From Paraphoma chrysanthemicola (taxonomy: Eukaryota > Ascomycota > Dothideomycetes > Pleosporales > Phaeosphaeriaceae): a stretch of 64,000 nt of DNA. Location: assembly GCA_020744225.1 (NCBI GenBank), contig JAGMWG010000011.1:1116001-1180000 (forward strand), in the 5' to 3' direction. The notes beneath the pieces were generated by a model. That model was given only the letters and a program-made list of their open reading frames with translations. It made no database searches and had not been told where the DNA came from. Of this stretch, positions 44,945 to 55,514 are shown one piece after another (within the stretch, counting starts at the first letter, position 1; each line of letters starts with the position of its first letter). The position numbers and the translations under genes were made by a program.

Positions 44945-45804
44945 ATGGATAACATCACCGAGTCTATCAACACCCTCGATATCCGGGCCACTGGCTTCTT
45001 CGATCTCCCTGGAAGTGCGCTCAACCAATGTCTCACAAACTTTATCAAGACCAGGCTGACATCCGCACAGAACTCCGCAACCAGATCTATACCCGTTTCC
45101 TCCAGGACCAATCAACCTACGCAGAGGTGGCTGGCTTCGTCGTCAGCCATCCACGTATACGCCATGAGTTCCGATCACAAATTCTCAGTTTCGGAAGACT
45201 CCGTCCCCACCTCAATGAACTAAACACCTTCCTGGACGATTTCTACTCCCCAAGTCAAATGTTACAGATGCATGAGGTTCGTTTGGCACTTTGTATGGAC
45301 ATAAAACATTACTGGAAGGAGGATAACACTACCACCGACAATCGACCAATCGACATCATTCGTCTTGCATCCATTTTCCGCCAGTGCCCCAATCTCTCAA
45401 TGACCACCATTTCCAAGTGGGCCGATGCCCGAACCTTGCGCGAACTAGGAATACCTCGCATGATCGAAGTCATTCGCTCCAACGATAACTGGGCCAACCC
45501 TCACAGCTACATTAACAAACTCGAGCTGGACCGCAGCTGGAAATGGGCCGGTGTTGATTCGGTCCTGTGGAGCACGGAGCGGCCGTCGCTCGTCCTACGT
45601 CTGGTTCTAACGGATTGGAACGCGGCAGAGCACGAGCTGACTGATCCGGGATGTGCGTGTGGCGGTACACCGAGCGCTCTGATCCACGATGCGATGGAGG
45701 CACTTGGTTTGAATAGACGGCTATGGTTGAATCATCTGCCTCAGTACAGCAATATTGAGCTTGTGATGCCGCATCCACGCGTTGCTCATCTTTTGGGATT
45801 GTAA
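44945..45804 (+). CDS. F-box-like fungal protein of unknown function
   Basis: Exons 44945-45014 and 45071-45804 (267 aa). The 56-nt intron (GTGCGC ... GGCTGAC ... CAG) joins IRATGFFDLPG to KLRNQIYTRFLQDQ. The result is the FFDLP-E/K-LRNxIY motif that begins a large class of fungal F-box-like or small-domain proteins. The rest is helical (RHEFRSQILSF, DIIRLASIFRQCPNLSMTTISKWAD) with a Cys pair late (GCACGG). No signal peptide or membrane span. Such proteins are numerous in Dothideomycetes and mostly unassigned. The intron is required: the unspliced downstream ATG at 45028 lies within it. Confidence 0.72.
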
Positions 45805-46109
45805 TTGTTCTGGGAGGAGATGCAGTGTCGCAAATACTTTTGCGAACCTGATCGCGGTGGTCAATCTTGATGGTCATAAGCATACAATTGTCGGGTACAT
45901 GAAGGGTAGGTTCGTAATCACCAAGCTACCAGATTGGTCCAACATTTCAGTGTACAGTTTTGGCTCGAGAAGGAATATGAGCTAAGTGTTCAGCTAGGTT
46001 TCATCGTAGAAATGTACTGAGGCGCTCATTGTACATGTTCTTCCCACGGATCTATCTTCCTACCTTCAAATTCTCAAAAAAATAGTCATCAGACACTTTA
46101 CCAAATCTA
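45805..46109. other. Short convergent spacer
   Basis: 305 bp between the F-box-like gene and the four-pass membrane protein; 3' flanks only, including an A-rich run near 46075. Confidence 0.5.
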
Positions 46110-46923
46110 TCACACCTTCGCATAGGTCCCCCTCTTATTCGCTACCATCGTGCCCCATCCCACCGTTGCGAGCGCCAGCATCTCAACTGAAGCAACCAGC
46201 AGAACCGCCCACCACGCGTATCTCAGCCCACCACAGACTGCGCCAGTGTTTCCGATGCCCTGTCGGAGCGTGACGTTATCTCGGTGTGCGCAAACATACG
46301 ACACGATATCCATATGCATCCGCGTGTTCAGATCATCTGATTTATAGAACGCACCCGTCGCTAGAAGGTTAGTCAGCCGATGAGCTCGAATCGAACTCAG
46401 TGAGTGAAAGACTTACCTAGCCATAAGATGATGCATATAGCGGAAATAACTGCAGTCAGAAGGTTTCCGATATTGGTAACATGTCGAATCTAGTCGACGT
46501 CAATTTTGGGTCACGAGAACTACCTAATGTCCAACTCACTGTTTTATTGAAACTCGCCATCACAATAATCAAATTAAGCAGCGTCGCCGCGCACGAAACA
46601 CCCAGTAAAACATATGTCGGCTGCGTCTTCAGATTTGTCGGCCACACGCGCACTTGCGCGCCCGAGGCGTGGTCGACTTCATAGTCATGCTCGGTCTTGC
46701 GATATAGCCAGACAGTGTATGCGACGAAGCCGACAATGCTGGCTGACAGCAGGAAAGAGATGTAGCGAAGGAATAGCCGGATGCGCGAGATGAGACGATC
46801 GGTTCGCGGGGTTAGGGACTTCTTTTTCGAAGGCTTGGGACGGGGAGCTGGTGCGTGCGGATCGTACTCGGTTTGTAGGCGGGTGTTTTCGTCTTCTTCA
46901 AAGGGACTGATTGCGCGGACCAT
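46110..46923 (-). CDS. Four-pass integral membrane protein, unknown function
   Basis: Exons (minus): 46923-46540, 46489-46417, 46360-46110 (235 aa); introns of 50 and 56 nt with ATTGACG and GCTGACTAAC branch sites. The N-terminus is cytosol-like and basic (RPKPSKKKSLTPRTDRLISRIR). Four hydrophobic spans follow: about 49-73 (FLRYISFLLSASIVGFVAYTVW), 98-121 (YVLLGVSCAATLLNLIIVMA), 133-156 (IGNLLTAVISAICIILWLATG) and 201-226 (WWAVLLVASVEMLALATVGWG). The loop before the last span has Cys residues and reads DIVSYVCAHRDN. The arrangement resembles MARVEL-like four-span proteins of the fungal plasma membrane, but I cannot assign a family. Confidence 0.82.
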
Positions 46924-47780
46924 GGTGAGGACTTGCAGTTGTGTTGTTTTTTGGAAAGAAAGTTCAAGAGCTTATCAATTTTCGAAGGTAGAAAGTAGTA
47001 CTGAGAGATCAGAAGAGTTCATTTTGCATATTATACGACTCCTCTATTCATCGTAGCCATCCGAGGCTGCATACGATGCGCATGGGTCGGTAACCTCGCC
47101 GAACGTTGAAACGCTTCAGCCTCAACGTCCGACTAACCATGTCGGGATAGACAGTAGGGAAAATATGCGCCACCGGACGTACCCGTCATGTTGCGGGTGG
47201 AGACGCAGCTGACTCGAGCGGTCAAGGCACGAAGGATTGTGTCAGGCCACTTTCAGCCTCACACCAACGCTCTGCGCCAGCTGGTGATACTCGCCACTGG
47301 CTGCGGCTGAGTATGTCGCTATTACCGTGCAGGGTAATGTAATGTCGAAGTAGGTTCTGCGACCGTATATTTCGATGTCTATGGTCTGACATGACCAATC
47401 GAAATGAAGGATGGATTGGACAGCTCGTATTTCGATCTTGGCATCCGGCTAGACTTTCTCCAGGGATAGGAATCTCTCCGCACGATGCCCGTGTTAGGTA
47501 CTTGTTTCTCGCTCGAGCTTTCATGCGACGGTACCGCTCATTCCGTCTATTCCATCGCGCCGTATGGGGTTTGAAGTTGTGCTGGAGCTAGGCTGAGCAG
47601 CTGAATCGTTCAGTTAGCTTTGATTTCCACGATGCCTGCGACTCCCGTCCTCAAGATATATCTCATGATCGCCTCCTCTGTTGTGCTTGACTTAGATACC
47701 TTTACCCTTACTCATCGATCCATTCAAAATACCTTTTCTCCTTAGAAGCGGCCTCACATTCACACATAGCTGAGCCAGCT
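46924..47780. other. Divergent intergenic region, membrane protein / secreted protein
   Basis: 857 bp upstream of both genes. The stretch 47600-47780 is C/T-rich with TCCTCTGTTGTG and CCTTTTCTCC type runs close to the next start. No gene seen. Confidence 0.5.
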
Positions 47781-48971
47781 ATGCATCATACTCGATTTCT
47801 CGCGACATGCATCTTCACATCACAATTGGTTTCATCACTATCTATCGATAGAAGAAATACACCAAACACGCGCGATGTTGTAAATACCCCTGATGAAGTC
47901 GTCTACCTTGCCGACTGCATGAAGTACAGCGCTGGGAATAGCTCACACCCAGAATCTGTTGGAAGCCTACTCGTCTACCATCCACAATTCGACACCTCAA
48001 GAGACTTCCCTCAATCTCAATGGTACGATGCCGACGAACCATCACCTCCTAAGGCCCAACCTGCCAGCACGACCTCGCAACAAATCGACTGGCCACAAGG
48101 GAAAAGCGAAGACCCCATCACCGGTACCTTCGCATCCCTAGGCCGCAACTTCTCTGTCCACGGCCTCGGAACACAAGGTAATCCAGACACCAATGCAACC
48201 GGCATGGCCACGCTCGGCGACCAAGCCATGCGGTGCTACGCGCAAACAACAACCCTCCAATCCTCCTTCAACGGCGCGAAGTACAAATGCCACGCTCCTT
48301 ACTACTGCACCCGCGAGTCCCGCCAAATCCGCCGCACACTCTTCCAAATCTCCAAGCAAACTGTCGCAGTCCAAATCCTCGGCGAGCCGCAGCAACCACG
48401 CGATCCACGCATCGAGGGTATCGCTGATCTCGTGTACTACTGGCTCCAATCTGCCGGATCAGATGCGCAGAACGGCGTAACAGAGTATGTGATTGATGCA
48501 GCGTGGCAGCGAGAACTAGGGATCCAGCCATTGCATTCCATTCGGATTGATGTACAAGACGAGAATCGCAAGAACGATCCAAAATACGATGAAGCTCGGA
48601 AAGTCCACGTCGCGAACCACTTGCGCTCAACTCTCATGCCCATCATTCTCGGTACGTTGAAGTTTGAACGAAAAGAATACGCGGCAAAAACGATGGATGT
48701 ATGGTCTGCGCAGTTTCCAGCACATATCCAAGTGCAGGAACAAATCGCGTATCAGAACAGACTGGATTGGAAGGTGGCAGATGTATTTGATATCAATATC
48801 GTGTCGAGGAAACATCCGGAGTGTAAGGCGGATGAGGCATGGGCTAAGGTTCTTGCAAATATGGTGGCGCTAGGGAAGGGGGATGTGAAGGGTGGGTATA
48901 GTGCGTTGTTGTCGGGGTTGGGTGGGGTTAGTGGAGGAGTGCATGATGCGACTTGTTTGGCTTCTTGGTAG
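47781..48971 (+). CDS. Secreted protein of unknown function
   Basis: A single-exon frame of 396 aa. A signal peptide is clear (MHHTRFLATCIFTSQLVSSLS), followed by DRR, a possible Kex2 site. The mature part is polar with several Cys (LADCMKYSAG, RCYAQTTTLQ, AKYKCHAPYYCTRE, HPECKADEAW, DATCLASW) that could pair, and a Thr/Pro/Ser-rich linker around residues 85-115. No glycosyl hydrolase, protease or lipase motif is visible. At 396 aa it is large for an effector; a secreted enzyme or wall protein of an unrecognised family is equally possible. Confidence 0.72.
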   Translation: MHHTRFLATCIFTSQLVSSLSIDRRNTPNTRDVVNTPDEVVYLADCMKYSAGNSSHPESVGSLLVYHPQFDTSRDFPQSQWYDADEPSPPKAQPASTTSQQIDWPQGKSEDPITGTFASLGRNFSVHGLGTQGNPDTNATGMATLGDQAMRCYAQTTTLQSSFNGAKYKCHAPYYCTRESRQIRRTLFQISKQTVAVQILGEPQQPRDPRIEGIADLVYYWLQSAGSDAQNGVTEYVIDAAWQRELGIQPLHSIRIDVQDENRKNDPKYDEARKVHVANHLRSTLMPIILGTLKFERKEYAAKTMDVWSAQFPAHIQVQEQIAYQNRLDWKVADVFDINIVSRKHPECKADEAWAKVLANMVALGKGDVKGGYSALLSGLGGVSGGVHDATCLASW

Positions 48972-50113
48972 ATGTGTGGGTTGGGATATTTGTTCATTGT
49001 AATGTAGGATTAGGGAGCGCTCTTTAGACGGTAGAAAAGTATGTTACCCTCCACATCCGATACTGCCAGACCACACTGACTTGAGTTCTTGGTTCTCTTG
49101 TGGATGAGTACAGCTTAGCTTCGTTTTGTGTCTCCCGTGTGTCCAAAGAGATTGAACGGTACGCTTGCTGACGGCGTTGGAAATCCCATCCCACATGCAT
49201 TCATACCAGTCTCCATTGCTTCCTAACCATTCGAAGCGAAATTTGATGGCACACTCTCCTTATAGTTCCCGTGAATTCTCTGTTTGGTAGATCAAGTTCC
49301 TGAAGCATGCCCCGAACATGCTGCACCTGTTCGTTCGTGTCATCCACCCACTCCGCGGTAGTCTTTCGCTTGATGACCAGGAAGAGCCACCAAGTGGGTT
49401 TGTAAATGTACGCGCCACCCTTACCAAAGCCGCCGGGTGCCCATAGATTCGTAGCCTCGAGGGACATGGTGTCGAAGTTTCCGAGACGAGACTGCCATGC
49501 TGGATCCGTGCGGGCTATCTCAAACGATTTGTTTAAGTCTGCGGCTTCCTGACTAAAGAATTCCGTGTGCGTCCTTCTATTCCAAGCCGACAACAGGGTC
49601 GTGTTGATAGTTAGCGCCACATTCAAGCAGCTGAATCGAATCTTGCATAAATCTATGACAAGGCTGGTGAGGCGCACTGTGCTGATCTTCCTGCGCGATC
49701 GCTGCCAAGCGGTCGAACCATTCTCCGCCCTGACAGGAAGGTTAGCAAATTGCCTAAATATCGCCATTGCTTCGCAACATAAGCTCAGGCGATCTCTAGA
49801 TTGTAGCTCTCGATGCGACTGGCTGACAATGGGGTGGATGAAGTGGGACCATAAGAGCTAATTTAGCGGCCGCAAGGGGCCCAGCCAACCCATGGCTGCC
49901 ATCTCGGCCCCCTTCACGATCTGACGCAGGGAAGCGGAGACGCAGGGCTGACCATGATGGTGCTCTACTTCAATTCATTGTCCTTGTGCACGAAAGACTA
50001 ATCGACTGTATAGCATTCATCAATGCATGTTCCGGGTAACATCATCATATACAAAAACGTAGTCAAGTTTGCACCAAGACTCCTTCTGATCACAACATCT
50101 CCTCTGAATCCAT
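48972..50113. other. 1.1 kb spacer with one doubtful frame
   Basis: Between the secreted-protein gene and the large membrane-protein gene (convergent). It holds the minus-strand frame 49201-49767 described separately; the rest shows nothing. Confidence 0.45.
49201..49767 (-). CDS. Doubtful hypothetical protein, exon structure unclear
   Basis: 188 codons from an ATG at 49767. The second half reads like protein (WAPGGFGKGGAYIYKPTWWLFLVIKRKTTAEWVDDTNEQVQHVRGMLQELDLPNREF). The first part is less convincing. A good 3' splice site (GCTAAC ... CTGTCAG) stands inside it near 49730, and just after that a different frame looks protein-like (GEWFDRLAAIAQEDQ). The gene, if real, probably has several exons that I could not place. 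No family recognised. Confidence 0.32.
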   Translation of the reverse strand: MAIFRQFANLPVRAENGSTAWQRSRRKISTVRLTSLVIDLCKIRFSCLNVALTINTTLLSAWNRRTHTEFFSQEAADLNKSFEIARTDPAWQSRLGNFDTMSLEATNLWAPGGFGKGGAYIYKPTWWLFLVIKRKTTAEWVDDTNEQVQHVRGMLQELDLPNREFTGTIRRVCHQISLRMVRKQWRLV

Positions 50114-52390
50114 TCATTCATACTTCTTCATGATTCCCGGCTCCTCACCAATCTCCTCATCCTGCCTCACGAACGCCAGATTCAACCTCTCATCATCCAT
50201 CTCCCTAATCTGCACTTTCAGCTTCCACGTATCCCACTTATCTACCCCTGCACTCGTGCCAACCATGTATGCACTGCTCTCCGAATTTTTTGCCAGTGCA
50301 ATAAGGTTAATCATAGCTTCCCACGCCTGGCTGCGGGTATATCTGCGCGTGCATCGGTACCAGAATATGGTCACGACGTAGGCAATCGTGATGAGTTCGT
50401 ACAGTCCGAGGATAGCAATAGCGACGTAGATGCTCACGCCCGTGTCATCGGAGCGAAAGCCGTAGCCGTAGCCGTACCGCGAGGCTTCAAATTCAATAGA
50501 GTAGGCATCTGCCTTGGTGCCATTCAAGAAGACTTCGTCGGCGGTGTAGGTATTTGCAATCCAGTTGGACCCTATGAGATTGACGTACTCGTAGCCGTTG
50601 CCGGATCTGGAGGGGATTTCGAGGTATGGCCTCCAGAGCCAGGAAGCAAATCGTGCCATGCCATCGACTAGTAGCATGCTGTGAAACTTGCCGACGAAGT
50701 CTGTGATATTGTTTTGATAGTCTACGAATTCGGTGGTTCCGAGCGTCTTCGGTGTGTCGAGCTCCGTGATTTGGAAATGCTGATTACCATGCTCGGTGGA
50801 ATTCAGCATATTATCAAAGAGTCGAACCATGATTGGTACTTCTGTATCATTATGCGTGACGTTGAAGTTGAAGCCTTTCAGCCAGTTTCGTGGTAGAACG
50901 ACAAGATCAGACATGTTCAGAGCATTCTTGAAGTCAGTTTTATCTTTATACTTGTCTCGTATGCGGGCCTCTTCGAAAATGCTGAAGTCCGTCAGGTTCG
51001 ACTCAACAAGCGACGATTGTCTCGGTTTCAACTTGATGGCGGATCCGGTCCATCGAGCATCGAATAAACACGTGACAACTAGCGAACTCTGGAAATTATT
51101 CTTGGTGGCATTGGAGATCTCGATGGGTATGACTGTGAAACTCATCGTAGAAAGTGACTTCCCACCATACCATCCGAACCGAGCATGTCGTGCCGGCAGA
51201 TCTTGGACAATATCGTCATCGGCATCAAGGTAGAGGTCTTTTGGTTTAGGGTTGTTATTCCATGGCGCCTGAAGCATGTCGAAAGTTATGTTGTGCATGC
51301 GTCCGGTGTTGTTTATATTGTATACGTCTGACTGACACTGCGAGTAGATAATTGGTTGGTACGTTGATGATCCCTCTTTGGACTTCAGTAACGGCCAACG
51401 CACCCCATCGTTGATCTTAGCACCTCTGCGCCTCTGCACATATGCCCAGAATCCACCTATTGCAGTGGTGCTCATAAAGGTTGGTGTGGTTGAGACTTTA
51501 CGCGAGACATGACGCGCGAAGTTGCTTGAGCCTGCTTCCAGAGGCTGTGATACAACGAGACGCTGAAAATTGGTTGGCTCGTTCATGGTTAGATTGGATG
51601 AAGACCCAAGTAGGATGTTGCCATCTACCCATTGGCTGATCTGTTCCATTCCACCAGCAGCGCAATCCAGCTCGTCAGTGGCACTAGCATTGAAGCACGC
51701 ATTTGTCGTTATGGGCCACCCACCCTCCGGCTCAGCTGTAGGCCAAGGACTGGGAAGTCGAGAACCATTTGTTCTCTGAAAGGGAAGACTGAAGTATACC
51801 TTGAATTCATTACCTTTTCCAAGACCGTAAGGATTGCTCAGGTCCCAATAGGCAAGGGAAGGTATCAGTGCAATAGCCGAGGCCGGGTTTAACGCCAAGG
51901 TGAATATGATGGAGAGAATGAGCATCACAAAGAATCGCTTATGTAGCCAGAAAGGAGACCAGAAGCGTTTCGTTATGAGCAGTCCTGCCCCTCCTCCGGC
52001 CCCTATCATGTATGGCGCGTCGAGATGTCCAAAAGAAACGCCCCTGTCGACGAGCCTCCTGTGAAGAAAGAAGAGCAGAACGCAAGAGATGGATGCCATC
52101 ATGGCGGTCTCGTGGAGTTTGGCGGCGAACTGTAGGTACTTCAGGGTCGCGTTGATGGAAAGAGAGCCATCGTCTCCGAGATCAACCCAATAATGGTTGA
52201 ATGCATGGAGCCCGATGACAACGCCGGTGGCAGAAAAGCCTATGAGATGTATCAGGAGTTCTTTCCGGTCGAGATAGGCGTCGACCGCTAGCTTCGGTGA
52301 CTCTTTGGACTGTCTGAGATCTTGCTGGTACACAAAAGGCTGTCGAGTCTGGTCGTTCTGGAATGCCTTGGGCACCGAAGAGTCTGACAT
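50114..52390 (-). CDS. Large fungal membrane protein with glycosylated extracellular region
   Basis: A single-exon frame; the first ATG in frame is at 52390 (758 aa). Hydrophobic spans occur near the N-terminus (LLIHLIGFSATGVVIGLHAF, TAMMASISCVLLFFLH, FFVMLILSIIFTLALNPASAIALIPSLAYW) and one near the C-terminus (VSIYVAIAILGLYELITIAYVVTIFWY). Between them lies a region of about 450 residues with many N-x-S/T sites (ITTNACFNASATDELDC, SSNLTMNEPTN, INNTGRMHNIT, SNLTDF), indicating a lumenal or extracellular domain. The C-terminal tail is cytosolic. Proteins of this layout are common in Pezizomycotina and unnamed. Function unknown; surface sensor or transport accessory are guesses. Confidence 0.8.
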   Translation of the reverse strand: MSDSSVPKAFQNDQTRQPFVYQQDLRQSKESPKLAVDAYLDRKELLIHLIGFSATGVVIGLHAFNHYWVDLGDDGSLSINATLKYLQFAAKLHETAMMASISCVLLFFLHRRLVDRGVSFGHLDAPYMIGAGGGAGLLITKRFWSPFWLHKRFFVMLILSIIFTLALNPASAIALIPSLAYWDLSNPYGLGKGNEFKVYFSLPFQRTNGSRLPSPWPTAEPEGGWPITTNACFNASATDELDCAAGGMEQISQWVDGNILLGSSSNLTMNEPTNFQRLVVSQPLEAGSSNFARHVSRKVSTTPTFMSTTAIGGFWAYVQRRRGAKINDGVRWPLLKSKEGSSTYQPIIYSQCQSDVYNINNTGRMHNITFDMLQAPWNNNPKPKDLYLDADDDIVQDLPARHARFGWYGGKSLSTMSFTVIPIEISNATKNNFQSSLVVTCLFDARWTGSAIKLKPRQSSLVESNLTDFSIFEEARIRDKYKDKTDFKNALNMSDLVVLPRNWLKGFNFNVTHNDTEVPIMVRLFDNMLNSTEHGNQHFQITELDTPKTLGTTEFVDYQNNITDFVGKFHSMLLVDGMARFASWLWRPYLEIPSRSGNGYEYVNLIGSNWIANTYTADEVFLNGTKADAYSIEFEASRYGYGYGFRSDDTGVSIYVAIAILGLYELITIAYVVTIFWYRCTRRYTRSQAWEAMINLIALAKNSESSAYMVGTSAGVDKWDTWKLKVQIREMDDERLNLAFVRQDEEIGEEPGIMKKYE

Positions 52391-53785
52391 GCTGGAATCT
52401 GTCACGAGGAGACTAACGACTAAGAGTCAGCCCAAAGATCTAATTATCGACTGTACTCCTCACCTTCTTTCTTGTGTGTCTTTGTGAGCGGGAGAAAGTG
52501 CTATAAGCTTACAAGGCTGAGATGACACTCAATAGAATGATAGCCCACACGACTCTCTCTCTCTATATATAAGTCAATATCAGTGTGATCGATGACCCCC
52601 ACTACGGCTTTTAGTTCTGCCCTATTATCATAATTCCAAGTAATCATCATCGTGCCTTTTATCTCTTGGTTGAGCGGGCACCAGTCACGCAAACTCAATA
52701 CGGCCCCAAGTGGCGGTCTTGGCTGTAGTGCATGTCGTCCTGGATGCAAATCTTCACAGCCAAAAGTAAGACAACTGTGCGCACCCGGCGTTGCTACATG
52801 TCAGCTCACTGTACCAACCACTCATATGTGTGTGGCTCGATAAACCTTCTGATGGATGCACGCGCAGTGCATGTCAGACAAGGCTGAAAGGCCTGGATGC
52901 CATGAGGGCACCTGGAACAAAAGCTCTCAGCTTGTGGAAAGCTATCGATAACACCAGTATCTCGACTGATGGACGGCTGCTCTTTGCTCTTCAAGTGATC
53001 GTGCCACATCTGCTGCGATGAAGTAGGAGCTGATCTGTCCGCAGGCAGGCCTGCTCGGGCGGTAGTCCTATCCACTACCGTGGCTATATCCGGAACATGC
53101 TTTACGTGCCGAGCCGCATGACGACCAAGCTCGGAGACGCCAGTCGGACCCGTGGTGGCTGAGTGTAGTGGTGTGAAGGACAGCACCACTCCAGAGTGGC
53201 AGAGGTTGACCATGTAGGGCCTGATAATAGCAACTAATGGAGGGATTCAGGTTATGAAATGACAGCAGAAGACATGCTGAGCTAAGTCAGTGACGCAGGC
53301 TCTGGCGTACCCAGGTCGAAACGCTCAGATAACCGTGGTGTTGGATCACATTACGACGAAACACCTGTGGCAGTACTCGGAAACCAAAGAGCAGATCATT
53401 GAGTCCTCAGTATTCACGCGAAAGGGAGCATCGCCTCGAATAAGCTCTTCGTCAGCTCCTAAGGTGGAACTGGAGCTCGATGCCCGTGGACCTGGAAGGC
53501 GTGTATCTGTCGAATCTTTGCTGAGCATCAGAAAGATCGTTCAATATGGGCCTTGCTGATTGCAAGCAGCGCCAATCAAGGCTGGAGAAATGTGCAAAGG
53601 TGTAAATAAAGATGGCTAGTGCTTTGGCGTTCGTAGTCCCGTGAGGACGAGGATGTTCATGCTCGGAGTGGCCCGAGCTCATGATCACAAGCCGAGGTTC
53701 AACGCGACATTCAACAACCGCGCAACAACATCGACAACCGCTCATCCTCTACCTGTCTCCTACCCCATAACGCGCCATAATCACT
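52391..53785. other. Divergent intergenic region, membrane protein / PEX10
   Basis: 1.4 kb. A CT dinucleotide run joined to TATATATA at 52552-52571 stands about 175 nt before the membrane-protein start, readable as a minus-strand TATA element. The rest is unremarkable, with only short frames. Confidence 0.5.
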
Positions 53786-54925
53786 ATGTCGGAGACAATA
53801 AAGTTCGCATATCCTTTCGCGTCGTCACCCGACATCATCCGCTCCCACCAAAAGGACGCATACTTCAGCGGCGTGCTCCTCGAACAACTATCCACACTGC
53901 TACGCAAGTTATATGGCGCACGCTTCGCGCATACATACGTCTCGGAAACACGCGTGATAGGCGAATTGCTGTACCTCGGTCTTACAACTGCGATAGGGAA
54001 TAGGACGCTGGGTGAAGAGTACACCGACATCGTGCAGATAGAGAGCGAAAGCGGGCGATTGCCGGCATTAGGGAGGAGAGCAGGATACATCCTCAGTTAC
54101 ATACTAGGGCCCTATTTAATAGGAAGAGCCCTGCCAGCGTTCAGGAGAAGAATAAGAGCCAAGCTGGAAGCCAATCTGAGATGGTACACACGACAGCAGG
54201 CGAGAGCGCAACAACAAGCCAAGGAGAACGGCAGCACGAAGCACATATCGAGACCGATCGCGATGCGATTACAAAACTACATTCTCCAGAATATCGATAC
54301 CATCACATCACCCTCACCCATCTACGCGCTCTCGTTAGCGACGTTCTACTTCTCCGGAAGCTATTACCACCTCTCGAAACGGATATGGGGTCTGCGATAT
54401 ATCTTCACGAGGCAAGTCCAGGAGACGGACGGGCGCGTTGGATATGAAGTACTCGGCGTACTTCTCGTCCTGCAGATGGCGGTCCAAGGCTACCTGCATC
54501 TGCACAACACCATGACCAGCGCTCCGGACAGGATGATCTCGGATCTACCGACTGGCACGTCTGCGATAGTAGGTGGCGGTGCAGAGGTCAGTCTCGATCC
54601 AAACGCATACAGCGCAAACAACGCGCTTCTCTTCGATGCCGCTGCACCACCCGCTTCCGCGCCGTCAGATCTGCAAAAGTGGACGCACACACCAGCGGCC
54701 GACAAGCCGCGATATGAGCTGGAGGATGAGGAGACGATGGGATGGATAGGAAGTGCAAACAGGAAGTGCACGTTGTGTCTTGAGGAGATGAAAGATCCGA
54801 GTGTCACAACTTGCGGGCATGTGTTCTGCTGGACATGCATTAGCGATTGGGCACGAGAGAAGCCGGAATGTCCGCTGTGCAGGCAGAGCTGTCTCGTGCA
54901 GCATGTACTGCCATTAAGAGGCTGA
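53786..54925 (+). CDS. PEX10: Peroxisome biogenesis factor 10, RING ubiquitin ligase
   Basis: Peroxisomal membrane RING protein that, with Pex2 and Pex12, monoubiquitinates the import receptor Pex5. A single-exon frame of 379 aa. N-terminal Pex2/Pex12-type region: FASSPDIIRSHQKDAYFSGVLLEQLSTLLRKLYGARFAHTY, GELLYLGLTTAIGNRTLGEEYTDI, LPALGRRAGYILSYILGPYL. Membrane-associated helices follow (IYALSLATFYFSGSYYHLSKR, VLGVLLVLQMAVQGYLHLH). The C-terminal C3HC4 RING spans residues 328-365 (CTLCLEEMKDPSVTTCGHVFCWTCISDWAREKPECPLC) with all eight zinc ligands present. The start at 53786 fits the homologues. Confidence 0.95.
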   Translation: MSETIKFAYPFASSPDIIRSHQKDAYFSGVLLEQLSTLLRKLYGARFAHTYVSETRVIGELLYLGLTTAIGNRTLGEEYTDIVQIESESGRLPALGRRAGYILSYILGPYLIGRALPAFRRRIRAKLEANLRWYTRQQARAQQQAKENGSTKHISRPIAMRLQNYILQNIDTITSPSPIYALSLATFYFSGSYYHLSKRIWGLRYIFTRQVQETDGRVGYEVLGVLLVLQMAVQGYLHLHNTMTSAPDRMISDLPTGTSAIVGGGAEVSLDPNAYSANNALLFDAAAPPASAPSDLQKWTHTPAADKPRYELEDEETMGWIGSANRKCTLCLEEMKDPSVTTCGHVFCWTCISDWAREKPECPLCRQSCLVQHVLPLRG

Positions 54926-55514
54926 GACTGATCCTCTCCTCAAAATTACAGTTCTGTTGTCAATACATAGCTAGCACGATACCCAATAATAGAAGCTACA
55001 AGTCGATCTACCACATCTTCAATTATCTGGACAGTATGTCCTGGGATTATTCACGAGCATGCAGTATCGATGGTGTCTGCCTTCTTTCATCGCAGTCGGG
55101 ATAAAGCTCCAGTGTTGAAGTTTATTTTTTAATCTCAGTGTGAAGGCTATCTCATACAGCATGAGCGAGAGATCGAAACCAATCTTAAAGTAGTTGTTCG
55201 CAATCCAAGATGAAACGACATATATTGGTGTAAGTGAACTAACCGGACCGCGCAAAAGTCGTACTTCTATTCTTCGCTTACATAGGGAGACTTACCAAGC
55301 AATGCAATGGCTATGATGAAGTTTACCCATCTCTCGAAGAGGAAAAGCATCAATCGACAGGTTCGACAAGGTTTATTGAAAGCACCGATGTAGATGCACA
55401 ACTTACTTTCCTGCATCTTGACAACGGCAATCATACTCAACTCCGGTCATGGCTGCTCTTCAAACACGGGAAGTTCACGACCCAAGCTACTGCTCTGAGC
55501 ACACATACAGCCAA
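54926..55514. other. Intergenic, PEX10 3' flank
   Basis: 589 bp without a supported gene. It could hold further decayed 3' sequence of the broken deaminase-like gene next to it. Confidence 0.45.

Noticed and set aside
45028..45804. Starting the F-box-like gene at the ATG at 45028
   Set aside because: That ATG lies inside a 56-nt intron; splicing from 44945 rebuilds the FFDLPGKLRNQIY motif.
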